Notes: generated by a model not told the origin, from the sequence alone. Numbered from the stretch's first letter, positions 27,207 to 36,888 are shown. The stretch: DNA of 64,000 bases from AP-15 sp963698995 (GCA_963698995.1 CAVOTD010000051.1:1-64000); one strand, 5' to 3'. Translations and numbers: made by a program.

Positions 27207-29159
27207 ATGGTGGCGATCTTTCCGAATAACCGGCGAGCTCTTCTCGCCTTCCTGCACGATGTTGCGATGGCGGCCCTGTCGGTTGTCGTCGCGCTATATT
27301 TGCGGCTCGGCAACGAGATTGTCGCCTACCAGCCGCGGCTGACCGCAATCTATATCGCCGGCTTCACCGCAGTTGCCGCCGGGGTCTTTCTGTTGACCGG
27401 TCTCTACCGCGGCATCTGGCGCTACGCCTCGCTTCCCGACCTTTTCAACATCACCCGCGCGGTGAGCCTGACAGTGCTCGTCTTCTTGCCGGTCATGTTC
27501 GTGTTGACGCGCCTTGAGGCGTTACCGCGCTCGACCCTGCTGATCGACTGGTTCGTGCTGATCGCGCTCTTGGGCGGCCCGCGGCTCGCCTATCGGCTGT
27601 TCAAGGATCGCGGCCTCGATCACATCTTCGAGCGGGTCAAACGTCAGAGCGTGCCGGTGCTTCTGATCAGCGCCAAGGACGGGGCCGACACCTTCATCCG
27701 CGAGATGAGGCGCGATCCGCGCGCAGTCTATCGGGTCGTCGGCGTTCTCGCCGACACGCCCTCTCGCGTCGGTCGGGAGATTTACCGCGTGCCGGTGCTC
27801 GGTACGATCGATACACTGGAGGCCGTCGTCGCGCGGCTCGATCGGCACGGCCGGCGCCCGCAAAAGCTAATCATCACGGCACAAAACCTGCCCGGCGACC
27901 AAGTCCGGCGCTTGCTAGACCGGGCGGACGCTCTGGCAATCCCGCTCGCGCGGCTGCCGAGGCTGACCGATTTTCAGCGCCATCTCGACAATCCCGATCG
28001 CGCCGTCGAACCGATCGCGCTCGAGGATCTGCTCGGTCGGCCGCAGGCCGTCCTCGACCGCGACGGCATGGCGCGGCTGATCCGCGGCCGCCGCGTGCTG
28101 GTCACCGGTGCCGGCGGGACCATCGGCGCCGAGCTCGCCCGGCAAGTCGCCGGCTTGTCACCGAGCCGGCTGGTATTGCTCGACAACAGCGAATTCGCGC
28201 TCTACGGCATCGAGATGGAGCTGCGCGAACGGTTCCCGGCGGTGGTTCCGACCTCGCTATTGCGCGACGTGCGCGACCGCGCGCAGGTCGACGAGGTCAT
28301 CGCCGCCGAAAAGCCCGAGATCGTGTTCCATGCGGCGGCGCTGAAGCACCTGCCAATGGTCGAGGCCAACCCGATCGAGGGAGTGCTGACCAATGCCATT
28401 GGCAGCCGCAACGTCGCCGAAGCGGCACGGGCGCTTGGCGCCTCGCTCGTCGTCATGATCTCGACCGACAAGGCGGTCAACCCGGCCAGCGTCATGGGCG
28501 CGACAAAACGCGTCGCCGAGAGCTTCTGCCAGGCGCTCGATCTCCATGAGGCGCGGCGGCGGACGCCATTGGAGCACGGAACCCGCTACGTCACCGTGCG
28601 TTTCGGAAATGTGCTGGGCTCGACCGGATCGGTAGTGCCGTTGTTCGCCCGTCAGCTCGCCGCCGGCGGGCCGCTGACCGTCACCGATCCCGAGGTCACC
28701 CGCTTCTTCATGACCGTGCGCGAGGCGGTCGAATTGGTGCTGCAGGCCTCGGCCCTGTCGCCGGCTCGCGGCAGCTCGGAAGCCCGCGGCAAGATCTTCG
28801 TCCTCGACATGGGCGAGCCGGTCAAGATCGTCGACCTCGCCCACCAGATGATCCGTCTCGCCGGGCGGCGCCCCGGCCGCGACATCGCGATCGAGTTTAT
28901 CGGGCTGCGTCCCGGCGAAAAGCTTCATGAGGAGCTGTTTCACCCGGCCGAGCCTTTGATGTCGACCGCGAACCCGGCGATCCGCCTCGCGGCGCCGCGC
29001 ACCGCCGATTACGCGATGCTCGCCCGCTTGATCGACGAACTCGAGGAAAACGCGCGCTCCCGCCGTGAAGAGCGGGTGCTGCAGATACTCGAGCGGCTGG
29101 TCCCCGAATATCGCCGCAGTACCCCTCGGCCGAGCCCAGCCGCCGCATCCGTGGGCTGA
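27207..29159 (+). CDS. Membrane-bound nucleotide-sugar dehydratase/epimerase (CapD/WbpM type)
   Basis: 650 residues. Four N-terminal membrane helices (about residues 10-120) precede a CoA-binding-like domain. A Rossmann short-chain dehydrogenase domain starts at VLVTGAGGTIGAELARQ (NAD site). The catalytic region reads MISTDKAVNPASVMGATKR, with methionine in place of the usual tyrosine, as in the inverting or retaining 4,6-dehydratases WbpM and PglF. The likely reaction is UDP-GlcNAc 4,6-dehydration for surface-polysaccharide or glycan synthesis. No glycosyltransferases or polymerase genes lie beside it, so the pathway is not in the window. Its 3' end faces the cyclase gene with a 15-base gap. 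Confidence 0.9.
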   Translation: MVAIFPNNRRALLAFLHDVAMAALSVVVALYLRLGNEIVAYQPRLTAIYIAGFTAVAAGVFLLTGLYRGIWRYASLPDLFNITRAVSLTVLVFLPVMFVLTRLEALPRSTLLIDWFVLIALLGGPRLAYRLFKDRGLDHIFERVKRQSVPVLLISAKDGADTFIREMRRDPRAVYRVVGVLADTPSRVGREIYRVPVLGTIDTLEAVVARLDRHGRRPQKLIITAQNLPGDQVRRLLDRADALAIPLARLPRLTDFQRHLDNPDRAVEPIALEDLLGRPQAVLDRDGMARLIRGRRVLVTGAGGTIGAELARQVAGLSPSRLVLLDNSEFALYGIEMELRERFPAVVPTSLLRDVRDRAQVDEVIAAEKPEIVFHAAALKHLPMVEANPIEGVLTNAIGSRNVAEAARALGASLVVMISTDKAVNPASVMGATKRVAESFCQALDLHEARRRTPLEHGTRYVTVRFGNVLGSTGSVVPLFARQLAAGGPLTVTDPEVTRFFMTVREAVELVLQASALSPARGSSEARGKIFVLDMGEPVKIVDLAHQMIRLAGRRPGRDIAIEFIGLRPGEKLHEELFHPAEPLMSTANPAIRLAAPRTADYAMLARLIDELEENARSRREERVLQILERLVPEYRRSTPRPSPAAASVG

Positions 29160-29174
29160 TCGCCGGGACGTCGC

Positions 29175-30950
29175 CTATTTGGCTGCAGGCAGGGTCGCCA
29201 AATACTGATCGTGCGGCTGCACCGAGAAGACCGGCACGGCTTCGGCGAAACCGCGCAGTGGACGGGTGCCAAGCGGGGACAGCTCAAACCTGCCGCCAAC
29301 CCCTGCCGCCACAGTGGCATCGACCAGGATCTGGCCGTCCTCGGCTGCCCCGCAGATGCGTTGGGCCAAATTCACGACGCTGCCGATCGCGGTATAGTCG
29401 GAGCGGCCCTCGTAGCCGATGCGGCCGACCGTCGCCGGGCCCTTGGCAAGCCCCACTCCGAAGCCGATCGCGTGGCCGCGCGCGCGCCAGCTGGGCAACA
29501 GCGCCTGTATCGATCCCTGCATCTCCACCGCCATATGCAGGCCGCGCAACGCCGGCTCGGGACACGGTACCGGCGCGTTGAGCAACAGCATCAGCCCGTC
29601 GCCCATGAAGCACGTCAACGTCGCTTCATAACGTGTGATGATCGCGCCGAGCGCCTCATAGTACTCCTGCACCAACCCCATCATCTCTTCCGGCTCAGCT
29701 GCGCCGGAGAAGCTGGTGAAGCCGCGCAGATCGCAGAAGATTACGACCACCTCGGCACGGTGGCTGTCGAGCAGTGCTTGCTGATCGCTGCCCTCCACCA
29801 GTTCGGCAACTTGCGGTGCGAGAAACCGCTTGAGGCGTGCGATCCGCTCGGAGCGTTCTTGGGAAACCGCCAGCTCGGCGGCCATCTCGTTGAACCGTCG
29901 CGCCAGCCCTTCGAGCTCATCGCCGGTCGAGATCTCGATGTTGTGGTCGAAATGGCCGGCGCCGATCGCTTCGGCGCCCCTTTCCAGCAGCGTGATCGGT
30001 CCAATCATCCGACGCGCCAGAAAATAGGCGAGCCCCGCAGCAAACAAGGTGCCAGCAAGCAGGAGCAACGCGGTTCGCCACAGCGCCGCACGGATTGGGG
30101 TCAGAGCCTCTGCCGCCGGTTGCTCGACAAAAGCCGTCCAATCCGGTCCCGCGATCGGCGCCATGGCAGCGATGACCGAACGGTTCTCGGCGTCGGTGCC
30201 CTCGGCGGTCTCGCCGCCGCTGGTGATCGCTGCCCGCTGCAATTGTCTCAGGCGGGCTGCCGCCGGGTCGTTGTCGCCGCGCAATACCAGGCTGATGTCG
30301 GGATGTGCAACCAGCTTGCCCGAGCGATCCAGCACGAACGCATCGCCGGATTGACCGATATGGATGGCTGAAACCACATCCCAGATGAGCTTGAGGTTGA
30401 TCACCGCAATGGTGGCGCCGTTGATCTCGCGCGCCCCGGCGACGGCGACGGTCATATGTGGCTCGGAGCCTTGGTACAATGTCACCGGGCCATACCAGGT
30501 CCGGCTCGAACGGGCTCCGACCACCGCGGGATCATTGCTGCGGTCGACGCCGCTATCCAAGACATCCGGGTCAACCCGCGACACGCGCAACCTCTCGATG
30601 CCTTGCCCGTCGACGAGGGTGACCTCGACGATCGCCGGCACCTGGCGCAACAGCCGCAACACGTCGAAACGGTGGCGCTCGTCCATGCCGTCGCGCCACG
30701 GCAACTGCACCGTCCACTGCAACTGGTCGGTGATGTCGTCAAGAAACCCCTGGATCTTGCCTGTGGCCGAGCCCGCTTCCGCTTGCAGCCGCTGGCTCAG
30801 GGAGAGGCGCTGGTCGCGATAGCCAAACCACGCCTCGCTCGCCCCGTTGGCGACCAATGGCACGACGACGGCGATGAACAATGCGGCGAAATATTTCTGG
30901 AACAGGGGTCGTCGCGGCCGGTTCATCGGTGGCGTTTCGCGCCCGTTCAT
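29175..30950 (-). CDS. Cache-HAMP-class III adenylate/guanylate cyclase
   Basis: 591 residues. One membrane helix at about 19-36, then a periplasmic Cache-like sensor to 290 (with a GDAFVLDRSGKLVAHPD segment), a second helix at 291-313, HAMP to about 366, then a class III cyclase domain at about 400-575. Metal-binding aspartates lie in VVIFCDLRGFTS and CFMGDGLM; the transition-state N and R lie in GSVVNLAQRI. It converts ATP or GTP to the cyclic nucleotide when its periplasmic domain is engaged. Its start codon overlaps the stop of the preceding substrate-binding-protein gene (ATGA), and that gene in turn overlaps another of the same kind. So the sensor cyclase and two periplasmic binding proteins form one translationally coupled operon. 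Confidence 0.9.
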   Translation of the reverse strand: MNGRETPPMNRPRRPLFQKYFAALFIAVVVPLVANGASEAWFGYRDQRLSLSQRLQAEAGSATGKIQGFLDDITDQLQWTVQLPWRDGMDERHRFDVLRLLRQVPAIVEVTLVDGQGIERLRVSRVDPDVLDSGVDRSNDPAVVGARSSRTWYGPVTLYQGSEPHMTVAVAGAREINGATIAVINLKLIWDVVSAIHIGQSGDAFVLDRSGKLVAHPDISLVLRGDNDPAAARLRQLQRAAITSGGETAEGTDAENRSVIAAMAPIAGPDWTAFVEQPAAEALTPIRAALWRTALLLLAGTLFAAGLAYFLARRMIGPITLLERGAEAIGAGHFDHNIEISTGDELEGLARRFNEMAAELAVSQERSERIARLKRFLAPQVAELVEGSDQQALLDSHRAEVVVIFCDLRGFTSFSGAAEPEEMMGLVQEYYEALGAIITRYEATLTCFMGDGLMLLLNAPVPCPEPALRGLHMAVEMQGSIQALLPSWRARGHAIGFGVGLAKGPATVGRIGYEGRSDYTAIGSVVNLAQRICGAAEDGQILVDATVAAGVGGRFELSPLGTRPLRGFAEAVPVFSVQPHDQYLATLPAAK

Positions 30951-31918
30951 TCGATCACACGATCGGCGCGGGTCTCGACCGATTGCGGGATCGCGATGCC
31001 AAGGACTTTCGCGCTTTTGAGATTGACGATCAGCTCGAACTTCGTCGGCCGCTCGATCGGGAGATCGGCGGGCTTCGTTCCCTTGAGGACGCGGTCGACA
31101 TAATAGGCCAGCCGCCGATAGGAGTCAGTGAGCCGCGGTCCGTAGGTGCAAATCGCGCCGCTCTGGGCAAAAACCGGCCAGCCGCTGACCACGGGTACGC
31201 GGCGGCTCGTCGCGAAATCGATGATGTCCTGACGGTTCTCGATAGCAAAGCCATCGGCTAGCAGCGAAATCGCCTGCGGCGGGTCTTCTGCTATAGTCGT
31301 GAAGGCGGCACTGAGCTCGTCGCGGTTCCGGGTCGGGAAATACGCGATCTCGAGGCCCAACCTTCGCCCCGTCTCTTCCGAAAAGCCGCGTTCGAGCTGG
31401 GCGCCGGGATGCTCCGGATTGCCCACTATCGCGACCCGGCGCAGCTCCGGGATGATTTCGCGCAGGAGCTCCAGCCGTTTGCCGACAAGCTCGACCGCCA
31501 TGAATGTGAGGCCCGTCATATTGCCGCGGGGCCGCGCCAGGCTGTCGGCGAACCCGGCCGAGACCGGATCGGCGCTAATGCCGTATACGACCGGGATCGT
31601 CATGCCGTGGATCTCGAATGCGGCCGCCCCTTGCGCCACAATCAGATCGGCCGGTACGCGCACCAGCTCGCTGGCGAGCTGCGGCACGCGTTCGATCGCG
31701 TCGTCGCCATAGCGATACTCGATCAAGAGGTTCCGGCCCTCGCTATAACCGAGATCGGCCAGGCCGCTACGGAACGCGTCGAGGTAGGGAGCCAGGCTCG
31801 CCGCCCGCTGTGCGGTAAGCCAGCCGATGGTGTAGACCTTCGCCGCCCCCCGCGCCGCAATGCCGCCGGCGAAGCAGGCCGTCGCGAGGCTCGCGGTGAG
31901 AAACCTGCGGCGCTTCAT
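30947..31918 (-). CDS. ABC-type substrate-binding protein, TrpX-like, without permease
   Basis: 323 residues. The Arg-rich N-terminus MKRRRFLTASLATACFAGG is a twin-arginine-like or Sec signal. The fold is the two-lobe periplasmic binding protein of the DUF534/TrpX kind (YTIGWLTAQRAASLAPYLDAFRSGLADLGY, NLLIEYRYGDDAIERVPQLASELV, DPVSAGFADSLARPRGNMTGL). It ends with ADRVIE, the same ending type as its neighbour. No permease or ATPase gene is present nearby. Start and stop codons overlap those of the neighbours by four bases on both sides. This coupling suggests that it presents ligand to the downstream cyclase's periplasmic domain, which is inference. The ligand is unknown. Confidence 0.82.
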   Translation of the reverse strand: MKRRRFLTASLATACFAGGIAARGAAKVYTIGWLTAQRAASLAPYLDAFRSGLADLGYSEGRNLLIEYRYGDDAIERVPQLASELVRVPADLIVAQGAAAFEIHGMTIPVVYGISADPVSAGFADSLARPRGNMTGLTFMAVELVGKRLELLREIIPELRRVAIVGNPEHPGAQLERGFSEETGRRLGLEIAYFPTRNRDELSAAFTTIAEDPPQAISLLADGFAIENRQDIIDFATSRRVPVVSGWPVFAQSGAICTYGPRLTDSYRRLAYYVDRVLKGTKPADLPIERPTKFELIVNLKSAKVLGIAIPQSVETRADRVIE

Positions 31919-32901
31919 TCGATCACGTTGTCGGCGCGCACCAGTATCGATTCCGGAATTGTCAGGCCGAGTGCTTCCGCGGTCTTTAGGTTGATCGCGA
32001 GCTCGAAACGGGTCGGCAGCTCGAGCGGCAGGTCGGCGGGGTTGGCGCCTTTGAGAATACGATCGGCGAGCCCGGCGGCGCGATCGAAAATCATATCGAC
32101 ATCGGGGCCATACGACATCAGCCCGCCATCCTTGACGAGGAAGGCGTATTCGTAGATCGCGGGCCGGCGGTGCTCGGAGGCAAAGTCGATAACCCGCTTA
32201 CGGTTGAGCACGGTCAGTATGTCGGTGACCATCAGGATCGCGTCCGGCATTTTCTTGGTCATTTCGTTAAACGCGGTCTCGAAGTCGTCGGGCGCATGCA
32301 CGCCGAGCGGCACAATCATTATGCCTGCCCGTTTTGCTTCGATTTCGGCGGCCTCGTAACGCAGCGTCATACCGACATCGTCGGCGTTCCACAGTACGGC
32401 GATCGTGCGGACGCTCGGCACAGCCTCCCGCAGCAGCGCCAAACGCTTGGCCGATAGCTCGCTGGCAACCTCCGAGACGCCGGTAATATTACCGCCCGGG
32501 CGGGCAAGGCTCGTTGCCAGGCCGGTCGCCACCGGATCGCCGGATTGGGTCACCACGATTGGAGTATTGCCGGCCCGCTCTTTGCCGGCCAATGCCGCCG
32601 GATAGCCCTGCGTGATTATCAGATCGACATGTTTGCCGACCAGTTCATCGATGAACCCGGAAAGGCGGTCGAGCTTGCCCTGCGCCGCGCGTGGCTCGAA
32701 GACGATGTTGCGGTCGACGGTATAGCCTCGCCGGGCGAAATCGCGGACCAGTCCCGGACCCAAAATCCCCGTGTTTGGCGCACCGCCGGAGACCAATCCC
32801 ACGCGATAGACCTTGCCCGACTGGGCGAGCGCACTCCCCGCCAACAATACCATCGCGGCGGCGGCAAAAACGGTGCGTCGGAGAACGGACAACAGGATCA
32901 C
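31915..32901 (-). CDS. ABC-type substrate-binding protein, second paralogue
   Basis: About 328 residues from GTG 32901, which gives a clean signal peptide (RRTVFAAAAMVLLAGSALAQ). An upstream GTG at 32976 is also in frame but would add an uncharged, proline-rich lead. The mature part (YRVGLVSGGAPNTGILGPGLVRDFARRGY, DLIITQGYPAALAGKERAGNTPIVV, GDPVATGLATSLARPGGNITG) is the same family as the next gene, with about the same length and the shared ending ADNVIE. The two are paralogues that have diverged greatly. It is first of the three-gene coupled unit. No transporter gene lies near, so a role in sensing is more likely than one in import. Confidence 0.82.
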   Translation of the reverse strand: MILLSVLRRTVFAAAAMVLLAGSALAQSGKVYRVGLVSGGAPNTGILGPGLVRDFARRGYTVDRNIVFEPRAAQGKLDRLSGFIDELVGKHVDLIITQGYPAALAGKERAGNTPIVVTQSGDPVATGLATSLARPGGNITGVSEVASELSAKRLALLREAVPSVRTIAVLWNADDVGMTLRYEAAEIEAKRAGIMIVPLGVHAPDDFETAFNEMTKKMPDAILMVTDILTVLNRKRVIDFASEHRRPAIYEYAFLVKDGGLMSYGPDVDMIFDRAAGLADRILKGANPADLPLELPTRFELAINLKTAEALGLTIPESILVRADNVIE

Positions 32902-32997
32902 CTCGTCGTTGGCGGCCGGCTTCTTCTGTCGCTCGGGCAAGCCAGGAGGCGGCTTACCACCCTTGGGGGTTACCACCTAGAGCCGGACTGTGTCCGC

Positions 32998-34077
32998 TCA
33001 GATCTCGCGGATGCGTGGTAGGACCTTCTTCCCGAACAATTCGAGGGCGTCCATCATCGCGTCGACGTCGCCGGCGCCGGGGTCCTGCAACGACAGATCG
33101 ACGACGCCGGCGCCGATCTCCTCGCGGCAACGCCGGAGCTGCTCGACGACCCGGTCGGGACCGCCGCAAAAGCTGATCGGCAAGACGCCGCCGACATTCG
33201 CCGGCCGCTTTTCGCCGGCGATATTGCGCGTAGTGTCCGCCTGTAAGAGGGCATCGCGCAACCCGGCGCGCACCGGGAACGGCGCCTGCTTGTCGCGCCG
33301 GCTGAGCGCCGCCTCGGCCATGTCGTCGGTCTCGCCGAGGATCATGTTGGCGCGGTAGACGATATCGTCCGGCCCCGGCTCCCAGCCGTAATGCGCGCAT
33401 CGTTCGCGATAATGGCCGGTCGATTTCGCCATCAGGTCGAAGGTCCCGTAGGAGACGCCGAGCCCGAGCCGGTGGCGCGCCGCGAATTCGCCGGCCTCGG
33501 CGCTGGTGCCGAGCGCGTAGGTCGGCGGATGCGGCTGTGTTTGCGGGCGCGGCCAGATCGATATGGCGCGGTATTGGAAGTAGCGGCCTTGCCAGCCGAA
33601 AGGTTGCGGCTCGGTCCATGCTTTCAGGATCAGCTCCATGCCCTCGTCGGTGCGTTCGCGCGCCTCCTTCGGGTTGAGGCCATAGCTTAGATATTCGTTG
33701 GTCGTCCCGCGCAGCAGCCCGACGACGATCCGCCCCGGCGCCATCGTGTCGAGCATCGCCAGCTCCTCGGCGACTTGGATCGGGTTGCTGGTCGGTACGA
33801 TCGGGCCGAGCAGGGCGATCTTTATCTTGTCGACCCGCGAGGCGAGATAGGTCGCCGAAACCGCCGGCGACGGCGTCAGGATGCGCGGCGAATAATGGTG
33901 CTCGGAGACGCTGACCCAGTCAAAGCCGAGCGCCTCGACAAAACGCACCCGCTCGACCATGCCGCGATAGGCCTCCGCCCCGGTCTGGCGATCATAGGCG
34001 CCGGCCGGCACCGGCCATTCGCGCGGCAGGTCCGGCGGCGAGACATAGCGTCCGGTTTCGAAATAAGAGACTTTCAT
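32998..34077 (-). CDS. LLM-class flavin-dependent oxidoreductase
   Basis: 359 residues of the luciferase-like TIM barrel. MKVSYFETGRYVSPP opens the first strand. Core segments are VEALGFDWVSVSEHHYSPRILTP, IQVAEELAMLDTMAPGRIVVGLLRGT and SAEAGEFAARHRLGLGVSYG. The SEHHY motif marks the alkanal-monooxygenase group. It needs FMNH2 or F420; the substrate is unknown. It lies upstream of the two substrate-binding-protein genes on the same strand, with a gap near 32902-32997, so it could be the first gene of that unit. It lies 206 bases downstream of the ligase gene, a stretch that contains a palindrome. Confidence 0.85.
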   Translation of the reverse strand: MKVSYFETGRYVSPPDLPREWPVPAGAYDRQTGAEAYRGMVERVRFVEALGFDWVSVSEHHYSPRILTPSPAVSATYLASRVDKIKIALLGPIVPTSNPIQVAEELAMLDTMAPGRIVVGLLRGTTNEYLSYGLNPKEARERTDEGMELILKAWTEPQPFGWQGRYFQYRAISIWPRPQTQPHPPTYALGTSAEAGEFAARHRLGLGVSYGTFDLMAKSTGHYRERCAHYGWEPGPDDIVYRANMILGETDDMAEAALSRRDKQAPFPVRAGLRDALLQADTTRNIAGEKRPANVGGVLPISFCGGPDRVVEQLRRCREEIGAGVVDLSLQDPGAGDVDAMMDALELFGKKVLPRIREI

Positions 34078-34174
34078 GGCGCGATCGTGAACCCTGCTGA
34101 GTGGAGGAGCAGCCCTCCACCGCTCTCATCTTCCGCTGTGAGCCGATCGGCGCGCAAGCCGGAATCTGCGGGCA

Positions 34175-34201
34175 CAGTCAAGTGCTTTTCGCCACTGACT
34201 G
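34175..34201. promoter_or_regulatory. Imperfect palindrome between ligase and LLM oxidoreductase genes
   Basis: CAGTCAAGTG (34175-34184) is matched by CACTGACTG at 34193-34201, with one unpaired A and an 8-base centre. It lies about 98-124 bases before the oxidoreductase start on the minus strand. It is possibly an operator or a weak terminator stem for the ligase transcript, but no T-run follows. Confidence 0.3.
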
Positions 34202-34283
34202 CGAGCGGAAATTCCGTTGCATCGGGCAATTGAGTTGCGAGAATTGGGTGCGCCGAGCCGTTAAAAACTGCGGCCCACCAGCG

Positions 34284-35853
34284 CTACGTCAGCAGCTTTT
34301 CGAGCGTATCCAGGGTGTCGGCTTGGCGGAAGGGCTTGTCCCAGCGGATGCGGTGGATGCGCGGGAAGCGCATTGCGACGCCCGATTTGTGGCGGGTCGA
34401 GCGGTGCACGCTGTCGAAGGCGACTTCGAGGACGATCTCCGGCGTCACCTCACGCACCGGCCCCCAGCGCTGCACGGTATTGTTCCGCACCCATTGGTCG
34501 AGGCGGCGCAATTCCTCGTCGGTAAACCCCGAATAGGCCTTGCCGACCGGCACCAGCTCGTCGCCGCGCCAGGCGCCGAAGGTGTAGTCGGAATAGAACG
34601 AAGACCGCTTGCCGTGGCCGCGTTGGGCATACATCAAGACGGTGTCGAGGGTCAGCGCGCCGCGCTTCCATTTGAACCACGGACCCTTCGGCCGGCCGGC
34701 GATATAGAGCGAATCCGCCCGCTTCAGCATCAGCCCTTCGATGCCGCGGTCGCGCGCCCCGTCGCGCAATTCCTTGAGCTCGTCCCAGCTGGTGAACGGC
34801 ACCATCGGCGACAGGTCGAGAGCCGGACGCGGCTCCCGCGCGTACCATCTTTCGAGCCGGCGCCGGCGCTCGGCGAACGACAGGCCGCGCAGATCGTCCG
34901 GCCCCTCGCGCAGAATATCGTAGAGCCGCACCGCCGCCGGAAACTCGCGCAACAGCTTCGGATTGGGGTTCTTGCGGTTGAGCCGCTGCTGCAGATCGTT
35001 GAACGGCGCCACCTCGCCGTCGCGCAGCACCAGCAGCTCGCCGTCGAGCGTCACATCGGCCGGCATCGCAGCGCAAATATCCGGAAAGGCGGCGCCTATA
35101 TCGTCTCCCGGAGCGCGAATAGAACCGCTTTTCGGCGCCGCGGGCGGCGAGTTGCACTCGGATCCCGTCCCATTTCCACTCGGCGAGGTAGTCGCGCGGG
35201 TCGAGGCCCGTGATGTCGGAATCCTCCAATGGCTGGGCCAGCATCAGCGGGCAGAAGGTCGGCAGATCGCCGGTCTCCGGCCGCGGGCGACGTCCCTCGA
35301 GCCAATCGAACAAGGGCTGATAAGGCGGGGCAAGCCCGTGCCAGATTTCTTCGATGCGGTCGACCTCGACGCCGCCCCATTGGGCAAGCGCCGTCTTGGC
35401 GAGACGCGCCGAGACCCCGATCCGCAGACTGCCGGTGACGAGCTTCAAAAGCGCCCAGCGGCCGGTCGCGTCGAGCGCGTCGAGCCAGGGTTCGAGCAGA
35501 CTCGCCACCTCGCTGCGGCTCGCCCCTTTCAGCTGTTCGACGATTTCGGCAAGGCTCGGCACATGACCCACGCCGCCCGGCGGTTCGGGCCAGATCAGCG
35601 ACACCGTCTCGGCGAGATCGCCGACAAAATCGTAGGACCAGCCGAGCAGCTCGGGGTCGACCCGCGCGGCGGCCAATGCCCGCACCTGCCCCGGCTTCGC
35701 CGCGTCGAACACCAGCTCGCCGGTCAGCGCTGCCAATGCCCAGCCTCGTTCGGGATCCGGCTGGGTCGCGAAATATTCCTGCATCAGCCGTAATTTGCCG
35801 TTGCGCGACGGGGTGAAGAGGAGCGCGTCGAGGAGTGCGGCAAACCGGTTCAC
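34284..35853 (-). CDS. ATP-dependent DNA ligase of the cisplatin-response type, one frameshift
   Basis: About 522 residues, in two frames joined near 35095. The N-terminal DNA-binding part runs to LEDSDITGLDPRDYLAEWKWDGIRVQL, where the lysine in EWKWDG is the adenylation site. The nucleotidyltransferase continues as VTLDGELLVLRDGEVAPFNDLQQRL and RGIEGLMLKR (motif IV type). An OB-fold C-terminus with the end TLDTLEKLLT follows. This is the ligase family that travels with a metallo-beta-lactamase exonuclease. It starts with GTG 35853, which overlaps the stop of the exonuclease gene (GTGA), so the two are coupled. The family's DEXH helicase and PdeM partners are not in the window. It probably seals breaks in non-replicative repair. 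Confidence 0.85.
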
Positions 35854-36871
35854 TCATCCTCCTCGAAACCGGTCAGCGCCAGTGCGCGGGCGCGGTAGCC
35901 CTTCTTGACCGCGTGATGCACCAGCGCCTCTTCGCGCCCGTGGGTCACCCAGATCTCCTCGGCGGCGACCTCGTCGATCGTCGCCGTCAGCTCGTCCCAG
36001 TCGGCGTGGTCTGAGATCACCAGCGGCAGCTCGACCCCGCGTGCCTTGGCGCGCTGGCGCACCCGCATCCATCCCGAAGCCATGGCGACGAGCGGATCGG
36101 GCAGCCGCCGCGACCAACGGTCGGCGGTGGCGCCGGGCGGCGCCAGCACGATGCGGCCCTTGAGCGCGTCGCGCGGCACGCCGATGCAGGGCAGCACCGG
36201 CCCGAGCGGGACACCGAGGCTCCTCATAGAGCTCGGTCAGTCCGATCAGGGCGCCGTGCAGGTAGACCGGCTCTTCGTATCCCGCCCGCCGCAGCAGCGC
36301 CAAAACCCGCTGGCATTTGCCGAGCGCGTAGACCCCGACGAGGTGGCAGCGTTCCGGGAAGAGGCGAGAGCGAATGCAACAGCTTGTCGATCTCCTGCCC
36401 GGTCCGGCGGATGGCGGAAGACAGGCAGTCCAAAGGTCGCTTCGGTGATGAAAAGATCGCAGTTGCAGGGCTCGAAGGGCGCGCAGGTCGGGTCCGGCCG
36501 GCGCTTGTAGTCGCCGGAGACGACGACCCGGGTCCCGCGGTATTCGAGCACGATTTGCGCGCTGCCCAGCACATGGCCGGCCGGAATAAGGCGCATCTCG
36601 ACGCCGCCGAGTGTCACGGTTTCACCATAGCCGAGCGGCTGCAGAGAGCCGCCGGCCAGCTCGCCGTAGCGCGACCGCATGATCGCAATGGTGCTCCGGT
36701 GTCGACAGCACTCGCTCGTTGCCCGAGCGGGCATGGTCGCCATGGCCATGGGTGATCACCGCGCGCCCGACCGGGACGAGCGGATCGATGTGGATGTCAG
36801 CGGGTTCGCAGTAAAGCCCGGCCGGAGTTGTCTTGAGCCAGCTCGGCGGGCACGACAGGGAAGGACGGCAT
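35850..36871 (-). CDS. Ligase-associated DNA exonuclease (metallo-beta-lactamase fold), about four frameshifts
   Basis: Reconstructed in four or five pieces. LKTTPAGLYCEPADIHID, then RAVITHGHGDHARSGN with the HxHxDH zinc motif, then TIAIMRSRYGELAGGSLQP and HVLGSAQIVLEYRGTRVVVSGDYKRR. Next comes CHLVGVYALGKCQRVLALLRRAGYEEPVYLHGALIGLTELYEE, and finally GPVLPCIGVPRDALKGRIVLAPPG and VISDHADWDELTATI with WVTHGREEALVHHA. All belong to the CPSF-like beta-CASP exonuclease encoded with LigD/LigC-type ATP ligases. The start is placed at ATG 36871, just inside the palindrome. The shifts (near 36840, 36690, 36370 and 36230) are too many for chance, but each flank is conserved, so the region is either error-rich or a fresh pseudogene. 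Confidence 0.7.
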
Positions 36872-36888
36872 CACCACTATGTGGTGAT
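36870..36888. promoter_or_regulatory. Perfect palindrome ATCACCAC-TAT-GTGGTGAT before the exonuclease gene
   Basis: Two 8-bp perfect arms flank a three-base centre. It overlaps the exonuclease start region and lies 33 bases downstream of the CRP-family gene's stop. The shape fits a dimeric repressor operator or a short hairpin; no T-run is visible on either strand. Confidence 0.4.
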
